A stretch of DNA of 64,000 bases from Butyrivibrio sp. LB2008 (GCF_000621565.1 NZ_JHXZ01000021.1:1-64000); one strand, 5' to 3'. Positions 1-9,211 are shown, numbered from the stretch's first letter. Notes: generated from the letters alone by a model not told the origin. A program made the numbers and translations.

Positions 1-941
1 CTTATTATCCCAGTGTTAATGGACAAAAGCCCTACAATTTGTTGCATTTAAATGCACTCTATAATCTAGAAAATCATTTATATACTGATGTAGTACTTCA
101 AGGAAAGCATGATGCAAATGAGCACTCTGCATTGCAAGAGATGGTAGATAGATCGCCTATTCCCAAAGCATTAGTAATTGCTGATAGAGGATACGAATCT
201 TATCACAGTATGGCACATATCCAAGAAAAAGGTTGGTATTATCTCATAAGGATTAAGGATGGTACACGAGGAATTAAGAATGGATTAGACCTACCTGATG
301 AAGAAGAATTTGATGTAAATATTGATTTAAAACTTACGCGTAAACAAACAAAGGAAATGAAGGAATTATTTTTGAAGGACAAGAATCACTACAAATTGAT
401 TGCACATTCACATCCGTTTGATTATCTCCCAACAAAGCTAAGGAAAAAGGATTCAGTAGCCTTTTATGAGCTTAAATTTAGAATCGTACGATTCAAGATT
501 ACTGAAGACACATATGAAACCGTAATTACTAACTTGGACGCTAAGGAATATACGCCAACAAATTTAAAAAAGTTATATGCAGCCAGATGGGGGATAGAAA
601 CTTCATTTAGAGATTTAAAATATACTATTGGAATGCTAGATTTTCATTCAAAAAAGGTGATGTGTATTCAGCAAGAAATATACGCACATCTGATAATGTA
701 TAACTTTGCGGAAATGATTACCTCGCACGTAGTCATTGAAAAAAAGCAAAGAAAATATACATACAAAGCGAACTTTACCGTTGCTGCTCATGTCTGCAGA
801 CTATTCTTGCGTGAAAAAACGACATCACCTAATTTAGAAACTATAATAGCTAGAAATATAATTCCAGTTAGACCTAATAGGCATCGTAAACGAATACTGA
901 CAGGAAAAGTATTTCATAGTTTCTTATATAGAGTAGCATAA
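1..941 (+). CDS. IS4-family transposase, 5' end beyond the window
   Basis: The reading frame is open from the left edge and ends at 941, so only the C-terminal 312 or so residues are present. It carries the IS4 YREK signature in the segment LYAARWGIETSFRDLK (Y, two residues, R, three, E, six, K), which supplies the last acidic residue of the DDE catalytic triad; the segment VIADRGYES contains the preceding Asp. The family cuts and pastes its element using two metal ions. The first possible internal start is a TTG at 39, but family length argues that the real start lies upstream. The next gene is a second insertion sequence, so this end of the window is a mobile-element patch. Confidence 0.85.
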   Translation, partial: YYPSVNGQKPYNLLHLNALYNLENHLYTDVVLQGKHDANEHSALQEMVDRSPIPKALVIADRGYESYHSMAHIQEKGWYYLIRIKDGTRGIKNGLDLPDEEEFDVNIDLKLTRKQTKEMKELFLKDKNHYKLIAHSHPFDYLPTKLRKKDSVAFYELKFRIVRFKITEDTYETVITNLDAKEYTPTNLKKLYAARWGIETSFRDLKYTIGMLDFHSKKVMCIQQEIYAHLIMYNFAEMITSHVVIEKKQRKYTYKANFTVAAHVCRLFLREKTTSPNLETIIARNIIPVRPNRHRKRILTGKVFHSFLYRVA

Positions 942-966
942 ATAATCAAAATAAAACATGATTAGT

Positions 967-991
967 AGGTGGATTTTAGATCCGCCTGTTT
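967..991 (+). terminator. Possible terminator after the IS4 transposase
   Basis: An inverted repeat (AGGtGGAT, short loop, ATCCgCCT) with one internal G-T type mismatch is followed by GTTTG. It lies 26 bases after the transposase stop codon. The T-run is short, so termination is only plausible. Confidence 0.35.
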
Positions 992-1008
992 GTTATGCCT
1001 AAAAAGGA

Positions 1009-1029
1009 AGAAACGGGGCTGTCGCACTA
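1009..1029 (+). repeat. Left terminal inverted repeat of the IS1182-like element
   Basis: Twenty-one bases that match the reverse complement of 2896-2916 exactly; matching stops at both ends of the block. Confidence 0.9.
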
Positions 1030-1068
1030 AGTAATTAGTGCTCAGCTCCCTTTTTATGCCCAAAACAC

Positions 1069-1097
1069 AAAAACCAGGCTTCGAAAAGCCTGGTTTT
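1069..1097 (+). terminator. Terminator inside the IS, upstream of the transposase
   Basis: A perfect hairpin, AAAAACCAGGCT then TCGAAA then AGCCTGGTTTTT, sits between the left inverted repeat and the transposase start (12 bases away). Symmetric A and T tracts make it bidirectional. Its position suggests it blocks transcription entering from outside and so limits transposase expression; that role is inferred. Confidence 0.75.
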
Positions 1098-1108
1098 TGC
1101 TGTAAAAT

Positions 1109-2743
1109 ATGTTTATGCGACTAAACCAAATCTTACAAGGAGATTATACAGTATCTTCCTTGTATCATCAAATCAAACTTCCGCTAGACATAGAAATATC
1201 TATTCCATCTGATGATCCGGTACGCCTGGTTAGTGCATTTGTGGAGGAGATGAATCTTTCTGATCTTTATGAGACTTATGACAGAATCAGAAAGAGTCAG
1301 GCCTCACCGCGTCAGATGCTTAAGATTGTTATCTATGCAGCAATGAACAGAATCTATTCCAGTCGTGATATTGAATCATCCTGCAAAAGAGATATCAATT
1401 TCATGTATCTTCTTGATGGTGCACCTGCACCTGATCATTCCACAGTAGCAAGATTTATTTCCATCCATCTCTCGCAGTGTGCAAAGTCAATAATGGCACA
1501 GGTAGGAACCATACTGCTTGATCTTGGTGAAATATCCGGAGAAAACATTTTTATTGACGGAACAAAGATTGAGTCCGTTGCTAATAAATATACTTTTGTA
1601 TGGAAAAAAGCCGTGACCAAGAACATGGCTAAACTTGCAGAGAAAATCTGTATGTTCTGTGCGGAATGCGAAGAACTCTATGATTTTAAGGTTGTATATA
1701 AAGACCAGATATCACTTCGCACTTTGAAACGATTAAGAAAGAAGCTTTACAAGATCAAAAAAGATGAGGCTATCGAGTTTGTACATGGCATTGGTAAAAG
1801 GAAAACAATGCTTCAACGCTCAATCGAAAAACTTGAAGAATATACAGAAAAGCTTAAAGAATACACAAACAAGCTTTATAAATGTGGTAATCGAAATAGC
1901 TACTCTAAAACGGATATCGATGCGACTTTCATGAGAATGAAAGAAGACGCTATGCTTAATGGTCAGCTTAAGCCTGCATACAACCTGCAGCATGGTGTTG
2001 ATGCAGAATATGTAACCTGGCTCGGCATTTACCCGAATCCAACAGATACTCTTACTCTGATACCTTTCCTAAAAGATATGGAAGAACATCTTCCCTTCAA
2101 ATATAAAAACATAGTTGCTGATGCCGGTTATGAAAGTGAAGAGAATTATGTTTTCATTGAAAACAACGATCAGACCGGATATATAAAACCACAGAATTAT
2201 GAACTGTCAAAAACAAGAAAGTTCAAAAAAGATATCAGTAAACGAGAAAACATGGACTATGATTCTGAAACTGACAGTTATACTTGCAAGAATGGAAAAA
2301 AGCTCTTAGCTGTATCCAAAAGAAAACAAAAGACAGCGACCGGTTACCAACGTGAAGTAACAATATATGAGTGTGAAAGTTGCCATGAATGCCCATTCAA
2401 GAAAGATTGCATAAAAGGCAATAACTGTAAAACTCCATTTGAAGATAGGAAAAAGGTTCTTTCTGTATCAAGAAAAATGGAAGAAAAACGTGCAGAATGT
2501 CTTGAACGAATAACTAGTGATTATGGAACACAGCTACGAATGAACCGTAGCATACAAGCAGAAGGTTCGTTTGCAAACGTGAAAGAAGATATGAATTTCA
2601 GACGATACCTTTATAAAGGAAGTGAGAATGTTCTGGCACAGAGTACACTTTTGGCAATAGCTTTTGACATCAACAAACTCCACCATAAGATTATGTCTGA
2701 GCGAACCGGAACACATCTATTTGAACTGAAAAAAGTGTCATAA
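1109..2743 (+). CDS. IS1182-family DDE transposase
   Basis: A 544-residue protein with the IS1182 layout: an N-terminal DUF772-type domain (about residues 40-150, containing SSRDIESSCKRDINFMYLLD and APDHSTVARF) followed by a DDE domain. FIDGTKIES and VADAGYESEEN supply the first two catalytic Asp residues; the third acidic residue is near QAEGSFANVKEDM. A Cys cluster (CESCHECPFKKDC) typical of this group lies around residue 430. Two in-frame ATGs (1109 and 1115) are possible starts. It is uninterrupted and lies between intact inverted repeats, so the element may be active. Confidence 0.9.
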   Translation: MFMRLNQILQGDYTVSSLYHQIKLPLDIEISIPSDDPVRLVSAFVEEMNLSDLYETYDRIRKSQASPRQMLKIVIYAAMNRIYSSRDIESSCKRDINFMYLLDGAPAPDHSTVARFISIHLSQCAKSIMAQVGTILLDLGEISGENIFIDGTKIESVANKYTFVWKKAVTKNMAKLAEKICMFCAECEELYDFKVVYKDQISLRTLKRLRKKLYKIKKDEAIEFVHGIGKRKTMLQRSIEKLEEYTEKLKEYTNKLYKCGNRNSYSKTDIDATFMRMKEDAMLNGQLKPAYNLQHGVDAEYVTWLGIYPNPTDTLTLIPFLKDMEEHLPFKYKNIVADAGYESEENYVFIENNDQTGYIKPQNYELSKTRKFKKDISKRENMDYDSETDSYTCKNGKKLLAVSKRKQKTATGYQREVTIYECESCHECPFKKDCIKGNNCKTPFEDRKKVLSVSRKMEEKRAECLERITSDYGTQLRMNRSIQAEGSFANVKEDMNFRRYLYKGSENVLAQSTLLAIAFDINKLHHKIMSERTGTHLFELKKVS

Positions 2744-2895
2744 ATTTTGAATTTTAAAATAAAAAATTTGTATCAGCGTCGATAATTCAATCGGCTTATT
2801 AAAGTACGCCCAATGATAGAGTATATAAAAAATATATAGTAAAAAAGCCGTTTTTAAGGCATGAAAAGGGGCCTCGCCCAGATGATCAAATCATC

Positions 2896-2916
2896 TAGTG
2901 CGACAGCCCCGTTTCT
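2896..2916 (+). repeat. Right terminal inverted repeat of the IS1182-like element
   Basis: Exact reverse complement of 1009-1029. A small hairpin (GATGATCAAATCATC, 2881-2895) directly precedes it. Confidence 0.9.
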
Positions 2917-2946
2917 CTCATCCAAAGCATTATCCCAATGTTAACT

Positions 2947-2963
2947 TAATGACATTGTCATTA
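2947..2963. repeat. Perfect 17-bp palindrome between the IS and the ECF operon
   Basis: TAATGACA and TGTCATTA flank a central T. It lies downstream of the ECF ATPase stop at 3011, between convergent IS and ECF units. It has no T-run, so it is not an obvious terminator; it could be a protein site. Confidence 0.4.
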
Positions 2964-3010
2964 TTAAACGGCTGTCTTATTTTTTGTATTATATGAATCA
3001 GGCACATGTT

Positions 3011-4516
3011 TTACATAGCTTCTTTTCCAAAAAAAGCTTTAAGCTTTGAAATGTTACTCGCGCATATATCATAGTTTTCCATAACTGCCCCTTTTTCCAG
3101 ATGAACCACTCTGTCGCAACAAGACAGTATCAGCTCCAAATCGTGAGTTACAACAAAAACTGTTTTGCCTAATTTCCGCAGCTTGATCAATTCGTCTGAT
3201 ACCTGTTTCATGTGAGAAAGATCAAGTCCGCTTGTTGGCTCATCGAATATCATGACCCCTTTTTCGGAGGCTAAACCGGAAGCGATAGCCACTCTTTGCT
3301 TCTCCCCTCCGGAAAGAGCCATAGGATGAATGTCAGCATATTCATACAAATCAAGCTGAGACAAAATATCAAGTGCTTTTTTTTCTTTTTCTTCCTCACT
3401 AAGAGAGGCGTCTGTTATGCTAAGCACCGCTTCATCTTTTACGCTTTCTGTAAATAACTGATGATTTACATCTTGCATAATCATATAGCAGTTATGCAAC
3501 CTCTCTTTATTTTTCATAGTCTTCTTGCCATATCGCATTACGCCTTTGAACTTCTTTTCAAGGCCACAAATATTTCTTACGAGGGTGCTCTTTCCCGCGC
3601 CATTATGCCCAATGACTGCAATAACACTATTGGAAGGCACCTCTAATTTAGGTATGTCTATACCGTGTTCACCATCACTATATGAAAAGCAAAAATTCTC
3701 AAGAGTTATTGTTATATCTGATTGCTCTCTATGCTGGAAATCTGTCTGCAGATCGTCCAGCCTCAATGGTCTGATTCCAAGCTTTTCAGTCTCAGCACTG
3801 CTAATGGTAGAAATCCTTTCTTTATTCAGTTCATGGATAATTTCTCCATTTTGCATTATCAGCAATCTGTCAGCCAACTCTCTCAAGAAGAAAAGTCTAT
3901 GCTCGGCAACAATAATCGTTTTGCCCTGAGCCTTCCAGTCCTGCAGAATTTCCTTTAGCCTTTCTATGGCATAAAAATCCAAATTAGAAGAGGGCTCATC
4001 AAGAACAACTATATCCGGTGATAGCACGTTAATCCCTGCACAAGCAATTATTTGCTTTTCGCCTCCGGAAAGCTCAAATATATTTCTGTTTAACAATCTT
4101 TCTATAGACATTGAAGATGCAGTTTCTCTTATTGAGCTTTTTATCTCCAACGGAACTCTCCTCTGATTTTCTGATGCAAAAGCAATCTCATCAGTGGTAT
4201 TTACATTAAAGAACTGGGATCGTGGATTCTGAAATACACTGCCGACATTTTTTGCTATTTCATATATCGGCGTTTCAGAGATATCCTTGCCATCTAGTTC
4301 TACCGTTCCGTCCATAGTACCTTTGTAGTATTGGGGAATAAGTCCGTTTATCATTCTTGTTATTGTTGTCTTGCCGCATCCCGAACCACCGGTTAAAACA
4401 ACAAACTCTCCATCTGCTATGGTAAGGTTTATATTGGAAACTCCACCTTTATCAACAGCATTGCCATCTGCATCAACTACATTGTACGAGTACGAAACAT
4501 TTTTGAATTCTATCAT
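3011..4516 (-). CDS. ECF transporter double ATPase (EcfA-A' fused), set 1
   Basis: A 501-residue protein with two complete ABC ATPase domains in tandem: Walker A at 43-50 (GGSGCGKT), Q-loop FQNP near 95, signature LSGGEKQ at 149-155 and Walker B VLDEPSSNLD near 171-180; second Walker A at 303-310 (GHNGAGKS), signature LSGGEKQR near 405 and MIFDEPTSGLD. This fused form is the energy module of group-I ECF importers, driving uptake through the T and S subunits encoded just upstream. The start at 4516 gives an 8-base gap to the EcfT stop. It is the last gene of the long minus-strand train and faces the IS1182-like element. Confidence 0.92.
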   Translation of the reverse strand: MIEFKNVSYSYNVVDADGNAVDKGGVSNINLTIADGEFVVLTGGSGCGKTTITRMINGLIPQYYKGTMDGTVELDGKDISETPIYEIAKNVGSVFQNPRSQFFNVNTTDEIAFASENQRRVPLEIKSSIRETASSMSIERLLNRNIFELSGGEKQIIACAGINVLSPDIVVLDEPSSNLDFYAIERLKEILQDWKAQGKTIIVAEHRLFFLRELADRLLIMQNGEIIHELNKERISTISSAETEKLGIRPLRLDDLQTDFQHREQSDITITLENFCFSYSDGEHGIDIPKLEVPSNSVIAVIGHNGAGKSTLVRNICGLEKKFKGVMRYGKKTMKNKERLHNCYMIMQDVNHQLFTESVKDEAVLSITDASLSEEEKEKKALDILSQLDLYEYADIHPMALSGGEKQRVAIASGLASEKGVMIFDEPTSGLDLSHMKQVSDELIKLRKLGKTVFVVTHDLELILSCCDRVVHLEKGAVMENYDICASNISKLKAFFGKEAM

Positions 4517-4524
4517 CTTCTCAC

Positions 4525-5244
4525 CTAATAAACTAAAAATAAAACAAACATCGTTATAGAGCCAATGATAGCCACTATGTCAATCGGTCCTATACCTATT
4601 TCGCAGATATGCGTGCGTTTTCCTCCTGCACTAAGACCTTTAGACAATGAAGCCGCTGATAATTCGTCTGCTATTCTGACCGTAGACATCATAAGTGGCA
4701 CTAATATGTATTCAACATAAGTCAAAGGCTGCTTTAATGGGTGCCCCAACTCTCGCATCCTTTTCGCGTCATTTATTGATTTGTATTCTTCTGATAAAGT
4801 TGGAAAATAGCGAAACATAACTGATATAGGAATGCTTATGAATGAAGGACAATGCATGTGCTCCATAGCCGTTATAAATTCACTTACAGATGTGGATTTA
4901 ACTGTGTACCACCCCATCATATAACCGGCAACAAATCTGGTAATCAAACCGCAAATCATCATGAGGATAATATTACACATCCCATGAGTATAGGGCGCCA
5001 CTTGCTTTTCACAAAATAGTGCCGTTCCTAAAAGCAGTAAATATATGGTTGCCGCCTTGTATTGCCTTATACTTAGTAGCAACAAGCAAGGGATTGCCGC
5101 ACAAATAATACGCAGCACCCCCTCTATCCCTACTGTGGTTCCGCCTATCATAATAATAGATATCGCCATAAGAAGGAGCAGTTTGCTTCGCGGATCCAAC
5201 CTTATAAAAGCTTTGGACTTATCGCTACATACTCCAAATTCCAT
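4525..5244 (-). CDS. ECF transporter T component, set 1
   Basis: A 239-residue integral membrane protein of the EcfT/CbiQ family. The N-terminal DPRSKLLLL segment is the family hallmark, several hydrophobic helices follow, and two cytoplasmic coupling helices end in the short motifs DAKRMRELG and ASLSKGLSAGGKRT, which dock on the ATPases. The usual Arg of the second motif (RG) is replaced by Lys here. The start at 5244 overlaps the stop codon of the S component by one base, indicating translational coupling. Confidence 0.9.
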   Translation of the reverse strand: MEFGVCSDKSKAFIRLDPRSKLLLLMAISIIMIGGTTVGIEGVLRIICAAIPCLLLLSIRQYKAATIYLLLLGTALFCEKQVAPYTHGMCNIILMMICGLITRFVAGYMMGWYTVKSTSVSEFITAMEHMHCPSFISIPISVMFRYFPTLSEEYKSINDAKRMRELGHPLKQPLTYVEYILVPLMMSTVRIADELSAASLSKGLSAGGKRTHICEIGIGPIDIVAIIGSITMFVLFLVY

Positions 5245-5828
5245 TACGCCATACCCGCCTTACGAAAATGCTTTTTAAGTACCTTAGCTCCCAAGAGTCC
5301 ACCGATTGTACCACCAACAAGACACATAATAATCATTGCAAAGAATACCCATGTAGGAGTGTAACTCTTCATAGCTTCAACATATTCCTGTCCATATCCG
5401 TCAACAATGCTGGCAAAATAAGCTTCACGGAAACTAAAGAAAAATGCTATAACCATGCCAAGGAACCACAAGCTGAAAACAGCCGAACCTGCCACACAAT
5501 GCTTAATGCTCTGATAGTTCCCCATCTTTAAAATAACTTCTGTTAAAAGACCTGCACCTATACAGAAAAGAAGGATTGGATAAGGATGTCCGATAACGAA
5601 CATGATAATTCCAATTAATGTACCGGTGATAGTTATCATTCCAAAATGCTTAATTTTTGAAAAATAAAGCATAAGCGGAATTCCTGCCACAAGCGGGCAA
5701 AGAAGCGGCGTGAAAACCATAAGAATGGGAATAAAGCCAAAACAAGCTACCGCAAACATGACTACAAAGTAAAGAGCCGAAAATACTCCTACTGTAATAA
5801 GATCTTTGATTTCAAATTTTTTTTCCAT
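5244..5828 (-). CDS. ECF substrate-binding S component (MptD/Trep_Strep family), set 1
   Basis: A 194-residue protein with about six membrane helices. It shows the pattern common to all four S subunits in this window: KDLITVGVFSALYFVVMF at the N-terminus, a central GIPLMLYFSKIKHFGM block and a C-terminal GGLLGAKVLKKHFRKAG tail. This family is assigned to ECF transporters of unproven substrate. The start at 5828 was chosen over an upstream in-frame start (5855) because AGGAGG lies at the right distance and the operator at 5848-5863 would otherwise fall inside the gene. It is the first gene of the S-T-A operon. Confidence 0.88.
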   Translation of the reverse strand: MEKKFEIKDLITVGVFSALYFVVMFAVACFGFIPILMVFTPLLCPLVAGIPLMLYFSKIKHFGMITITGTLIGIIMFVIGHPYPILLFCIGAGLLTEVILKMGNYQSIKHCVAGSAVFSLWFLGMVIAFFFSFREAYFASIVDGYGQEYVEAMKSYTPTWVFFAMIIMCLVGGTIGGLLGAKVLKKHFRKAGMA

Positions 5829-5847
5829 ACATTTTACTCCTCCTTCA

Positions 5848-5898
5848 GTTAGCAAAGGCTAACTATCGTTTTATATCACTTGCCAAGCTCCTTGTCAA
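5848..5898 (-). promoter_or_regulatory. Promoter with metal-type operator, ECF set 1
   Basis: On the minus strand TTGACA (5893-5898) is separated by 17 bases from TATAAA (5870-5875). The predicted start point, about 5863, abuts a perfect palindrome GTTAGC-AAAG-GCTAAC (5848-5863). This arrangement is that of a repressor covering the transcription start. The same palindrome recurs at eight other places in the window. Confidence 0.8.
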
Positions 5899-5954
5899 TA
5901 AAACTATGAGGATTATTTCCCTACTTGATAAAAAAAGCCATTTAGCGTTTAAAC

Positions 5955-6578
5955 TTATAACAAAGTCTGCATGATAGCCACAGCGTAATACACAATAAAA
6001 ATGAAATTAGTATACCCTCCGCATATGACCATATGAAGTCCCTTGGGGAGTTTCCTTGATAATGGCTTTAAAAGAAAAAGAACTCCGGGAGATATCAGTG
6101 CCATCCACTGCGGGAACACTGTCTTTCCTAAAGCTATCAGAACTATCAAAATCAGAAGTCCCAAGCCTTCACCTGCATACAATATAAGTGCAAGCTTCTG
6201 AAAATACTTCATGGCTATATCTAAACCGTCTCGATGCTCATCTGCTCCAAGAAGTCCAAGATAAGCACAGTGACTGTGATATGCACCTCCTGCAATAATA
6301 CCGAAACAACTTAGCAAAAATGCCGCAAACGCAGCATTATGAAATGCCTCATCCGTAATCAGTACAATGTGATAAAAGCCTATACAATAAAGAAACGCCG
6401 CTACAGGCCCTATCAAGCCGCCAAGCATAACACGCTTTGGAGGAAGCTTTTTCATAATATCAATAATAGGATTTATTGTTCCGTCTTGCACATAATCATC
6501 CTTATCAAAGTATAAGGTCATGTCTCCACAGAACATAAGAAGCGCTCCTATAAGGCCTACTGTAATTACTGTTGTCAT
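5955..6578 (-). CDS. Integral membrane protein, DUF6796-like
   Basis: A 207-residue protein with about six hydrophobic segments and almost no soluble part. It resembles uncharacterised membrane proteins of the DUF6796 type; I recognise the pattern (GDMTLYFDKDDY near the N-terminus, GGAYHSHCAYLG in the middle with two His and one Cys) but no function is known. AAGGAGC precedes the start at 6578. It lies between an ECF ATPase remnant and the promoter of ECF set 1, so it may be co-transcribed with the upstream train. The His/Cys-containing helix is suggestive of metal or haem contact, but this is speculation. Confidence 0.6.
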   Translation of the reverse strand: MTTVITVGLIGALLMFCGDMTLYFDKDDYVQDGTINPIIDIMKKLPPKRVMLGGLIGPVAAFLYCIGFYHIVLITDEAFHNAAFAAFLLSCFGIIAGGAYHSHCAYLGLLGADEHRDGLDIAMKYFQKLALILYAGEGLGLLILIVLIALGKTVFPQWMALISPGVLFLLKPLSRKLPKGLHMVICGGYTNFIFIVYYAVAIMQTLL

Positions 6579-6603
6579 ACCTGCTCCTTTTTATATTTAT
6601 ATT

Positions 6604-7040
6604 TTATGCAAAATACTTCTTCGCAAGCATCTGCAAATTCCCCTTATTCACATCAAGCATCTTCTCTGCATCCAGATCAAACATCCTTGTGCATGTGTGC
6701 GTAATAAACTCAAAGTCATGCGATACCAGAAAAATAATCGCTCCGCCGCCTGAAAGCTCTTTTATAAGTTCACTTACCCTTATCATAGAATCATAGTCAA
6801 GTCCGCTTGTCGGTTCATCAAAATAAAGCACTTCACTGTTTTTTATAAGAGATGCGCCGATAGTAACACGCTGTTTCTGCCCTCCCGAAAGAGCTGCCGG
6901 ATGTTTATCTTTATATTCTGAAAGCGCAAGCTTATCAAGCGTACCTGAAACAAGGTCACTGTCAACATCTGATATTCCAAGCGTAAGCTATCGTTCATAT
7001 CAGAATATACTGAATTCATGTATTTACTGTTATTAACCAT
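6604..7040 (-). pseudogene. Decayed ECF ATPase remnant
   Basis: The last 130 or so residues of an EcfA' domain remain: reading from about 6990, LGISDVDSDLVSGTL, then HPAALSGGQKQR (ABC signature) and VLYFDEPTSGLD (Walker B), with VSHDFEF as the His switch. Walker A and the whole first ATPase domain are gone. A ribosome binding site and ATG at 7040 begin a short out-of-frame peptide (MVNNSKYMNSVYS) joined to this remnant, and a TAG interrupts the ATPase frame near 6995. It sits between ECF sets 1 and 2, so it probably marks a former third ECF copy lost by deletion. Confidence 0.8.
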
Positions 7041-7067
7041 TGATTTTTCCTCAAACTATATAACAGG

Positions 7068-8531
7068 TTACTTTTTATTTATCAAAAAGAACTCTTGAAT
7101 TCTATTAAGTCCTACCACATCAAGCTCATACTGCTCTTTCAGTCCGCCGTTTTCTATATGAACTACTGCATCGCAACATGACAATATAAATTCATAATCA
7201 TGCGTAACCACAAAAATATAAACATCATCATTACTTATGCTCTTTAGAAGCTCTGAGACCTTGATCATATGATAAAAATCAAGTCCGCTTGTGGGTTCAT
7301 CAAAAAACAGATACCTCTTATTACTGTATCTGGCTGATGCTATGATAACTCGCTGCTTCTGCCCTCCCGACAGAGTCATTGGGTGTCTTTCCTCCAAGCC
7401 TGCAAGATCAAGCTCGGAAAGAAGATTTGAAAGAGCCCCGTCATCGATATCTCTTTTCCCCGTTGTGATCTCATCAAGGACTGAATCCATGAAAAGCTGA
7501 TGATTAACTTCCTGCATTACGATGTAGCCGTTTTTAAGCCTTTTTCTTCTGCCCAATACATCGTTATTCTCCAAAACAAAGCCTTCTGTCTTCTTCATTA
7601 CTCCGGAGAACGCGGAAAGGAATGTGGATTTTCCTGCTCCGTTATTACCGATAACAGCATATATTTTCCCCGTTTCAAATCTTGCATGGGCTATCTCAAG
7701 ATACTTTTTCTTTCCGTAGAAGCCACTGAAATACGTAAGGAAACACTCACCTTCATTATTTCTTTTGTGTCCTCCTGTATAATTCATTTCTGAAAGCTCA
7801 AGCATACGTATTCCGGTCTTTTCATGCTCTTCGTAAGACATCTTATCAAGATTGGAAACACTGTACTCACGTATTATCCGCCCATCTTCCAGGTACAATG
7901 CCCTGTCAAGAATATCTCGCAGATAATAAATCCTATGTTCAGCGATTATAATGGTCTTTCCCTTCTCTTTAAGAAGCTTAAGGATCTTGCGCACCTTCTC
8001 AATTGCTGTGAAATCCAGGTTAGCAGAGGGTTCATCCAAAAGATATACATCTGGATTCATTGCGTATACGGATGCAAAAGCAATGATCTGCTTTTCACCT
8101 CCAGATAGTTCGAAGATGCTCCTATCCATGAGATATTCAATCTCAAGTTCTTTTGCAGTCTCAGCCACTCTTCTTAGGATTTCTTCTCTCGCAACGCCCA
8201 TATTCTCCAGGCCGAATGCAATCTCACTTGTGGTATTAACAGTATAGAACTGAGTCCTCGGATTCTGGAATACAGTTCCGAATTTCCTTGCGATCTTGTA
8301 TAGCGGCATGTTGATCAGTTCTTCGCCGTTACAGCTTACGGAACCTCCCAATTCTCCTTCATGAAAATTCGGTATCATCCCATTAAAAAGGCGAATGATC
8401 GAACTTTTTCCGCATCCGCTCTTTCCGCAAAAAAGCACGCACTCTCCCGGAGCAATCTTGAGATTTATATCATTTAAAGAACCGATATCCGATCCACTGT
8501 ATTTAAAATTTACATTCTTTATCTCTATCAT
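7068..8531 (-). CDS. ECF transporter double ATPase (EcfA-A' fused), set 2
   Basis: A 487-residue protein with two ABC ATPase domains. First half: Walker A GKSGCGKSS near 36-44, FQNPRTQFYTVNTT Q-loop block, LSGGEKQI signature, LLDEPSANLD Walker B. Second half: GNNGAGKST, the VMQEVNHQLF block seen in all four sets, LSGGQKQR and FFDEPTSGLD. It energises the S and T proteins encoded immediately upstream (8533-9811). The gap to EcfT is one base. It closes the part of the train that is contiguous with the biosynthetic genes. Confidence 0.92.
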   Translation of the reverse strand: MIEIKNVNFKYSGSDIGSLNDINLKIAPGECVLFCGKSGCGKSSIIRLFNGMIPNFHEGELGGSVSCNGEELINMPLYKIARKFGTVFQNPRTQFYTVNTTSEIAFGLENMGVAREEILRRVAETAKELEIEYLMDRSIFELSGGEKQIIAFASVYAMNPDVYLLDEPSANLDFTAIEKVRKILKLLKEKGKTIIIAEHRIYYLRDILDRALYLEDGRIIREYSVSNLDKMSYEEHEKTGIRMLELSEMNYTGGHKRNNEGECFLTYFSGFYGKKKYLEIAHARFETGKIYAVIGNNGAGKSTFLSAFSGVMKKTEGFVLENNDVLGRRKRLKNGYIVMQEVNHQLFMDSVLDEITTGKRDIDDGALSNLLSELDLAGLEERHPMTLSGGQKQRVIIASARYSNKRYLFFDEPTSGLDFYHMIKVSELLKSISNDDVYIFVVTHDYEFILSCCDAVVHIENGGLKEQYELDVVGLNRIQEFFLINKK

Positions 8532-8532
8532 T

Positions 8533-9210
8533 TCAGATGATACCCATTCCTTTAAGTATGAAAGCAGCTATTGTGATGCTTACAAATAGTGCAAGAAACA
8601 AATAGTCAATATATGACATTTTGATTTCTACCAATGAAGTGTGTTCTCCCGGCGCATCCAAGCCTCTGCAAAGCGCTGCCGCCGACAATTCTTCGCTGAC
8701 GTTTACAGCAGAAAAGATTAGCGGAACAAATACATGCTCCACAGAAAAGCTTATACCTCTGATTTTCATTGCTGCTCTTATGGATTCCCATTCCTCTTTT
8801 ATTGTCGGAAAATACCTAAATACAACAGATAACGGAATAATAACCGTCAAAGGAAGCTTTATCTTCCACATGGTCGCCACAAAATCGGAAACCGCCGTCG
8901 TATCCAATATCCACTTACCCAGAATCAAGCAGGGCATAAAACGTCTCAGTGCATATACAATGAAATTAATGATGGTAAAATAAAACCCGGTAAAGCATCC
9001 GCTAAGAAAGCGGTCTATAAATAACATCAACAAGAATGCAATCAAATATATGACTGCATTCTTGTACCTTTTATCAACCAACAATATGAATATGCAAAAC
9101 AAGAAAAGCGCCAACTCCAAAAAGAGTGAACGACTGAGTAAAAGAAGCATGTTCACTCCCAAAAGGAGTATAAACTTGGTTCTGGGATCAAATCTGATCC
9201 CGTTTTTCAT
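8533..9210 (-). CDS. ECF transporter T component, set 2
   Basis: A 225-residue EcfT/CbiQ-type membrane protein. It begins MKNGIRFDPRTKFILLL, with the family DPRTK motif at residues 8-12, and ends in two coupling motifs, IRAAMKIRGIS and AALCRGLDAPGEHT. The latter keeps the canonical RG. It lies one base after the S component stop and one base before the ATPase gene, so the three are certainly co-expressed. Confidence 0.9.
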   Translation of the reverse strand: MKNGIRFDPRTKFILLLGVNMLLLLSRSLFLELALFLFCIFILLVDKRYKNAVIYLIAFLLMLFIDRFLSGCFTGFYFTIINFIVYALRRFMPCLILGKWILDTTAVSDFVATMWKIKLPLTVIIPLSVVFRYFPTIKEEWESIRAAMKIRGISFSVEHVFVPLIFSAVNVSEELSAAALCRGLDAPGEHTSLVEIKMSYIDYLFLALFVSITIAAFILKGMGII

Positions 9211-9211
9211 A

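Larger units (their letters stand above)
1009..2916 (+). mobile_element. Complete IS1182-like insertion sequence
   Basis: Bounded by 21-bp perfect terminal inverted repeats (1009-1029 and 2896-2916, outer end AGAAACGGGG), about 1.9 kb long with a single transposase gene reading inward from the left end. Size, gene type and repeat length fit the IS1182 group. No clear target-site duplication is visible in the flanks (left AAAAAGGA, right CTCATCC). Confidence 0.9.

Noticed and set aside
1001..2925. Target-site duplication for the IS1182-like element
   Set aside because: Bases outside the two inverted repeats do not match over any convincing length.
4..2943. Near-identical strings ATTATCCCAGTGTTAA (4-19) and ATTATCCCAATGTTAA (2928-2943) as element ends
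   Set aside because: The first copy lies inside the transposase coding frame (YYPSVNG), and no extended similarity surrounds either copy.
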